From: Macrothele yani
Lineage: Eukaryota > Arthropoda > Arachnida > Araneae > Macrothelidae
Length of the DNA stretch: 64,000 bases
Assembly: GCA_039090855.1 (NCBI GenBank)
Contig: CM077034.1
Span: forward strand, 12,785,970-12,849,969
Direction: 5' to 3'
Positions 60,309-64,000 of the stretch are shown here, one piece after another. The position numbers and the translations under genes are program-made. Position 1 is the stretch's first letter. Each line of letters starts with the position of its first letter. The notes beneath the pieces are model-generated. The model ran no database searches and had not been told where the DNA came from. It saw only the letters and a program-made list of their open reading frames with translations.

Positions 60309-60664
60309 TTTTTTTTTTTTTATTGGAGGTTTAACGACCACCGTGAGCAACTCAATGGGCTATAAGCAGTCGCCCGTCCCTGATTTAGGGTCACTGGTTC
60401 CAGGGAAGGGAGAGAGCCAGTGCCGTAAGACAAACACAACATCCATTCATTGATTGATTGGAGATTTAACGACCACTGTGAGAAACTCAATGGGCTATAA
60501 GCAGTCGCCCGTCCCTAATTTAGAGTCACTGGTTCCAGCGAAGGGAGAGAGCCAGTGCCGTGAGACAAACACAACATCCATGCCTGACCGGGATTTGAAC
60601 CCGGACCCCTTACGGACGAATGATCAGAGGCCAGCGCCTTAGACCACTGCGCCACCGGGGCGGC
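60309..60664 (-). mobile_element. SINE-A dimer inserted in the hAT pseudogene
   Basis: Poly(T), one 3' unit, the CATTCATTGATTGATTGG junction, then a full body and tRNA-like head. It is flanked by ATCAAGGAGTTTC at 60296-60308 and 60665-60677, a 13-bp target-site duplication. Confidence 0.93.
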
Positions 60665-61500
60665 ATCAAGGAGTTTCAGAGAGTGAAATAGATCTACTGG
60701 CATCTTCATGTTTCCATCTCCTTTCTGCAAAGGATTTTCTGATTTTGTCGATTCGTAGCAACAGCCGGTCGCACGAAGAAAGTCATGAAGGCAAATTCAT
60801 ATTTGTCAAACTTTTTTGTCTCTGTTTTTGCCTAAAACCTTTTCAGTTTCACACTCAGAAAGTTCAATTAATGCTTTTCTAATCTCACTATAAGCTCCTG
60901 GTAAGGCTTATTCAGCATCTGCTCTTGTTGACCATCGAGTATCACTCAACTGTTTCAGAATGTGTTGATGTGGTTGAAGGTGGGATTTAAGTATTTCTCA
61001 ACGATCAGTGGAGGCCGAAAAAAATGTGAAGAATCTTTGAATAAAATCAAAGTCAGCTTCAGCATATCTGCAGCATTATTGCCTACTAAAGTCAGAGAAT
61101 GTCTTGAGCACCGCACATTAAATGCTGTGGGACTTCTTTCAATTATTTTTACTTGGAGACCGGCATATACACCTGACATGTTCAAGGCATTGTCATAGCA
61201 TTGATCTCCACAATTTTTTATATCTAGCTCTAGATCCGAAATCTTTTTCAAGACAGTATCTTTCAAATGCTCCGCTTTGTGAGATTTTATGGGCAAGAAA
61301 ATAAAGAATCGCTCAACAGATTATCCATCAGGGTTTACATACCTCAAAACAAAAGTTAGTTGGTCCAAATGACTTACTCCAGTAGCAGAATCGGCGATAA
61401 TTATAAAGTACTGTGAATTTTTAACCTCCTCACAGAACACCTTCTTAAGTTCCTCCGCCCTTACTGTTAATATCTCATCATACGTTTGATGAGACAAATA

Positions 61501-63041
61501 CACTGCCGGACAATTGCTAAGGACGGATGACAATAGCAACGATAGCAACCATAAAATGGAAGGCAGGAAAATGTGGAAATTAGCATAAGTGCGGGATACA
61601 GTAAGACGTGTTGTGCGTATGCAAATTTTGGATTGCCGAACTTGTTCGTGACGTCATAGCGCTGATAAGAGATATAAAAGATTTGACGCGTATTGACCGT
61701 TGTTGTTCAAACGCAAAGTTGAAAGGGAAAGAATCAGTTGACGAACTTGCAATTTTCAGTATGTCTTCCCGACATCACCTTGATGATTTTACGCGTGGCC
61801 GTATTATTGGCAAGATTGAAGAAGGGCGAAAAATAACAGATGTTGCCAGGGAGTTCGACGTCAGCCACAGTGTTGTTTCAAGGCTTTGGAAATCATTTCA
61901 AACAAATGGAGAGTGTAGCAAACGTCACGGGGGAGGTCGTGTTCGCAGTACGACACCTGCAGAAGATCGGTACATAGTGCTATCAACAAAAAGACACCGG
62001 CGCAGCACAGCTAGTGAGGTAGCAAATCAGTTTATGGCTGCTACTGGCAAGCGGATCTCCCGAAAAACTGTCGCCAGACGTTTGCATGAAGGAGGACTAT
62101 ACGCCCGCCGTCCTGTTGTGTGCATCCCATTGTCCAGACGTCACCGTACCGCCCGTTTGCAATGGTGCCATCAACATCGCAATTGGACTGATAACGACTG
62201 GTCTGCTGTCCTCTTCTCAGATGAGAGTAGATACAGTCTATCGTCTGATTGTCGACGACAACTGATCTGGCGTGATAGTGGTACTGCATATTGTCCAGCA
62301 AATATACAGGAAAGGGACCGATATCCGACATGTAGTGTCATGGTATGGGCTGGCATCGTGATCAATGGCCGTACGTCCCTCTATGTGCTTCCAACTGGGA
62401 CTATGACTGGCCAACGATACATTAATGATGTTCTGCTACCTCATGTTCGCATGTTCCGTGATGCTGTCGGTGATAGATTCATTTTCATGGACGACAACGC
62501 AACATGTCATCGAACAGTCGCTGTACAGGAGCGTCTTGAGAGCGGGGATATTCAACGCCTCGTACGGCCAGCACGTTCTCCAGATCTGAATCCCATTGAA
62601 AATGTGTGGGATGCTTTGGGGAGGAGTCTTGCTGGTCGCCAATGCCCTCCAATAAACAAGGACACCCTCATCCGTGCACTGACAGAGGAATGGGATAAAT
62701 TACCCCAACAGCTGCTTGATAATGTTGTGCAAAGCATGACACGACGTGTGGAATCTTGCATCGCCCTCCATGGTGGCCATATCCCGTATTGACATCTTAC
62801 GCCGGAACGCCTGCGGACGGTAATTGCATTTTTTTCACGTTTACGTATTCTGCACAAAATGGCCTGTTTGTCCCTTGAACACGTTCCAAAGCCTTCTGGA
62901 TTTCAGAGCACAATAAATTGTCTTTCTTGTAATGTCCTGGCATTCTGACATTATTTTATTTCACTTGGCATCCAACCACACTTACTTTTTTATGCGCTAT
63001 ATAGCCGTTTATGATCCGTCCTTAGCAATTGTCCAGCAGTG
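61501..63041 (+). mobile_element. Intact-looking Tc1-like DNA transposon (1541 bp)
   Basis: The left end CACTGCCGGACAATTGCTAA continues to GGACGGAT; the right end is its inverse over about 28 bp with one mismatch. TA flanks both sides (61499-61500; 63042-63043). One uninterrupted transposase gene lies between. It interrupts the hAT pseudogene, so it is younger than that element. Confidence 0.96.
61761..62792 (+). CDS. Tc1-like transposase (DD34E), full length
   Basis: 343 residues, from ATG at 61761 (MSSRHHLDDFTRG) to TGA, the usual length of Tc1 transposases. The open frame extends upstream, but the sister copy and the family layout support this ATG. Residues ~8-110 hold paired helix-turn-helix DNA-binding modules (VAREFDVSHSVVSRLWKSF; ISRKTVARRLHEGG), separated by a GGGRVRST hook-like stretch. 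The catalytic core has SDES, MDDNATCH and SPDLNPIENVWD. 34 residues separate the second Asp and the Glu (DD34E). The enzyme would cut at its inverted repeats and reinsert at TA in the nucleus. All catalytic residues are present, so it could be active. No promoter can be pointed out. Confidence 0.95.
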   Translation: MSSRHHLDDFTRGRIIGKIEEGRKITDVAREFDVSHSVVSRLWKSFQTNGECSKRHGGGRVRSTTPAEDRYIVLSTKRHRRSTASEVANQFMAATGKRISRKTVARRLHEGGLYARRPVVCIPLSRRHRTARLQWCHQHRNWTDNDWSAVLFSDESRYSLSSDCRRQLIWRDSGTAYCPANIQERDRYPTCSVMVWAGIVINGRTSLYVLPTGTMTGQRYINDVLLPHVRMFRDAVGDRFIFMDDNATCHRTVAVQERLESGDIQRLVRPARSPDLNPIENVWDALGRSLAGRQCPPINKDTLIRALTEEWDKLPQQLLDNVVQSMTRRVESCIALHGGHIPY

Positions 63042-63399
63042 TAGTTCTTTCTGCCTGAACCACAGTACTCATACTTTTCAAAATAATCAAATCATCAAAC
63101 TGCAAGATACTTCCTACAAGTTAAAAAAATTACCCTTATTTGCATTTTCAGAGCATTCAGGTTCTCGGTGACCTCTGAGTGGATGTCCGAGTCTTGCAAG
63201 TATAGTTCGAGTCTTCAAATACGTTTTCCCAGAATCAGAAAATACTTTTCTCAGATTGTTTTAGTTCTCCTTTATATTTTGGTTTGTTTCTAATAAAGTA
63301 ATCTATCATATCACAGGTCGGGTTAGAAGACCATAACGCTATATTAGTCGGATAGAATGAATTCGTTGAACAGGTATTACTACTTTCTTCCTTTTGAAT

Positions 63400-64000
63400 A
63401 AAACAATTCTGTTTAATATCATCGAAATGGGATCAAAGGTCAGGGTGCAGGAGCGGGATTTATTCCACAGCCATTATCCTCATAACTTGACTAAAAATGC
63501 TTCTAGTGCAACAAAACTTTAGTATGTTGTTCCGGAGTTATATTGAACCAATTCTGTTGAATATCACCGAAATGGGGTCAAAGGTCAGGGTGCAGGAGCG
63601 GGATTTATTCCACAGCCATTATCCTCATAACTTGACTAAAAATGCTTCTAGTGCAACAAAACTTTAGTATGTTGTTCCGGAGTTATATTGAACCAATTCT
63701 GTTGAATATCACCGAAATGGGGTCAAAGGTCAGGGTGCAGGAGCGGGATTTATTCCACAGCCATTATCCTCATAACTTGACTAAAAATGCTTCTATTGCG
63801 ACAAAACTTTAGTATGTTGTTCTGGAGGTATACTGAACGAATTCTGTTTAATATCATCGAAATGGGGTCAAAGGTCAGGGTGCAAGAGCGGGATTTATTC
63901 CACAGCCATTATCCTCATAACTTGACTAAAAATGCTTCTAGTGCAACAAAACTTTAGTATGTTGTTCCGGAGTTATATTGAACCAATTCTGTTGAATATC
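63400..64000. repeat. 145-bp tandem repeat running off the window
   Basis: CAATTCTGTTGAATATC and TCAAAGGTCAGGGTGCAGG recur every 145 bp (63404, 63549, 63694, 63839, 63985). Copies are 90-99% alike by eye. The array continues past the right edge. No coding potential or mobile-element homology is recognised. Confidence 0.92.

Larger units (their letters stand above)
59990..63330 (-). pseudogene. hAT transposase pseudogene (ZMYM1/DUF4371-like), split by Tc1 and SINE-A
   Basis: Read on the minus strand: 63245-63125 encodes TYLKTRTILARLGHPLRGH and CSENANKGNFFNL. After the Tc1 insertion, 61498-60955 encodes LSHQTYDEILTVRAEELKK, FIIIADSATGVSHLDQLTFV, KSHKAEHLKDTVL and NCGDQCYDNALNMSGVYAGL, the DUF4371 RNase-H-like core. 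After the SINE-A, 60200-59990 encodes IRVDILNATCDNLVVELEQS. Frame breaks occur near 61310 and elsewhere. DUF4371 proteins are domesticated or relic hAT transposases. Confidence 0.85.

Noticed and set aside
61608..61760. 51-residue N-terminal extension of the Tc1 transposase
   Set aside because: The extension lies in the element's 5' UTR-like region. The sister copy also starts at the MSSRHHLDD ATG, and family length fits 343 residues.

Overview
The window is eukaryotic, repeat-dominated genomic DNA from an arthropod, probably an arachnid. The evidence is: a gene with spliceosomal introns; about a dozen Tc1/mariner elements; RTE-like LINE pieces with microsatellite tails; hAT (BED/DUF4371) remnants; three tRNA-derived SINE-like families; and a nuclear mitochondrial COX1 fragment whose [11 protein letters not shown] stretch I recall from spider COX1. 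The taxon call rests on memory of family sequences, not on a search. There are no operons, CRISPR arrays or prokaryotic signals.

One host gene is visible, on the + strand. A 203-nt internal exon (18167-18369) ends in phase 0 at a strong GTACGT donor. A terminal exon (40782-41909) starts in phase 0 after a polypyrimidine tract and encodes about 375 residues of leucine-rich-repeat-like protein, with AATAAA at 41982. If they belong to one gene, the intron is 22.4 kb. Its first 3.2 kb is a 156-bp tandem array in which every unit copies the exon end and donor. Each unit also carries a candidate acceptor, so it frames a 45-nt, phase 0-0 possible mini-exon, 20 times over.

Layout: 1-817 38-bp satellite; 910-1248 Tc1 tail; 1259-1356 SINE-B piece; 2023-2962 RTE LINE 3' end; 3017-4619 and 4994-6172 two decayed Tc1 elements; 6853-8476 SINE-A copies; 9012-10553 Tc1 with one nonsense codon; 10854-18022 a TIR-bounded transposon with about 50 copies of a 127-bp unit of its own transposase; 18167-21618 exon plus 156-bp array; 21680-27535 mariner split by a LINE whose 3' end is repeated in 324-bp units; 27940-30778 two Tc1 elements; 30856-31963 multimeric SINE-A; 32576-37519 26 copies of a 191-bp unit coding a DUF4817-like helix-turn-helix; 37546-38591 Tc1; 38592-40628 SINE-A array; 40782-41909 LRR exon; 42185-42790 SINE-A trimer; 43079-44206 hAT remnant; 44325-46695 44-bp and 71-bp satellites; 46715-48945 hAT end with inserted Tc1; 49090-56286 306-bp SINE-B array ending in a palindrome; 56290-56583 NUMT; 56586-58240 Tc1 with two SINE-A insertions; 58247-59987 SINE-C tandem duplication; 59990-63330 hAT split by an apparently intact Tc1 (61501-63041) and a SINE-A; 63400-64000 145-bp satellite running off the window.

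The unifying theme is tandem amplification of pieces of mobile elements: a transposase 3' region, a transposase N-terminal region, a LINE tail, a SINE 3' half, a whole tRNA-SINE and an exon-intron junction have each become a local satellite array. Several arrays lie inside an intact insertion boundary (TIRs or a target-site duplication), so either an already multimeric element inserted or the amplification happened after insertion.
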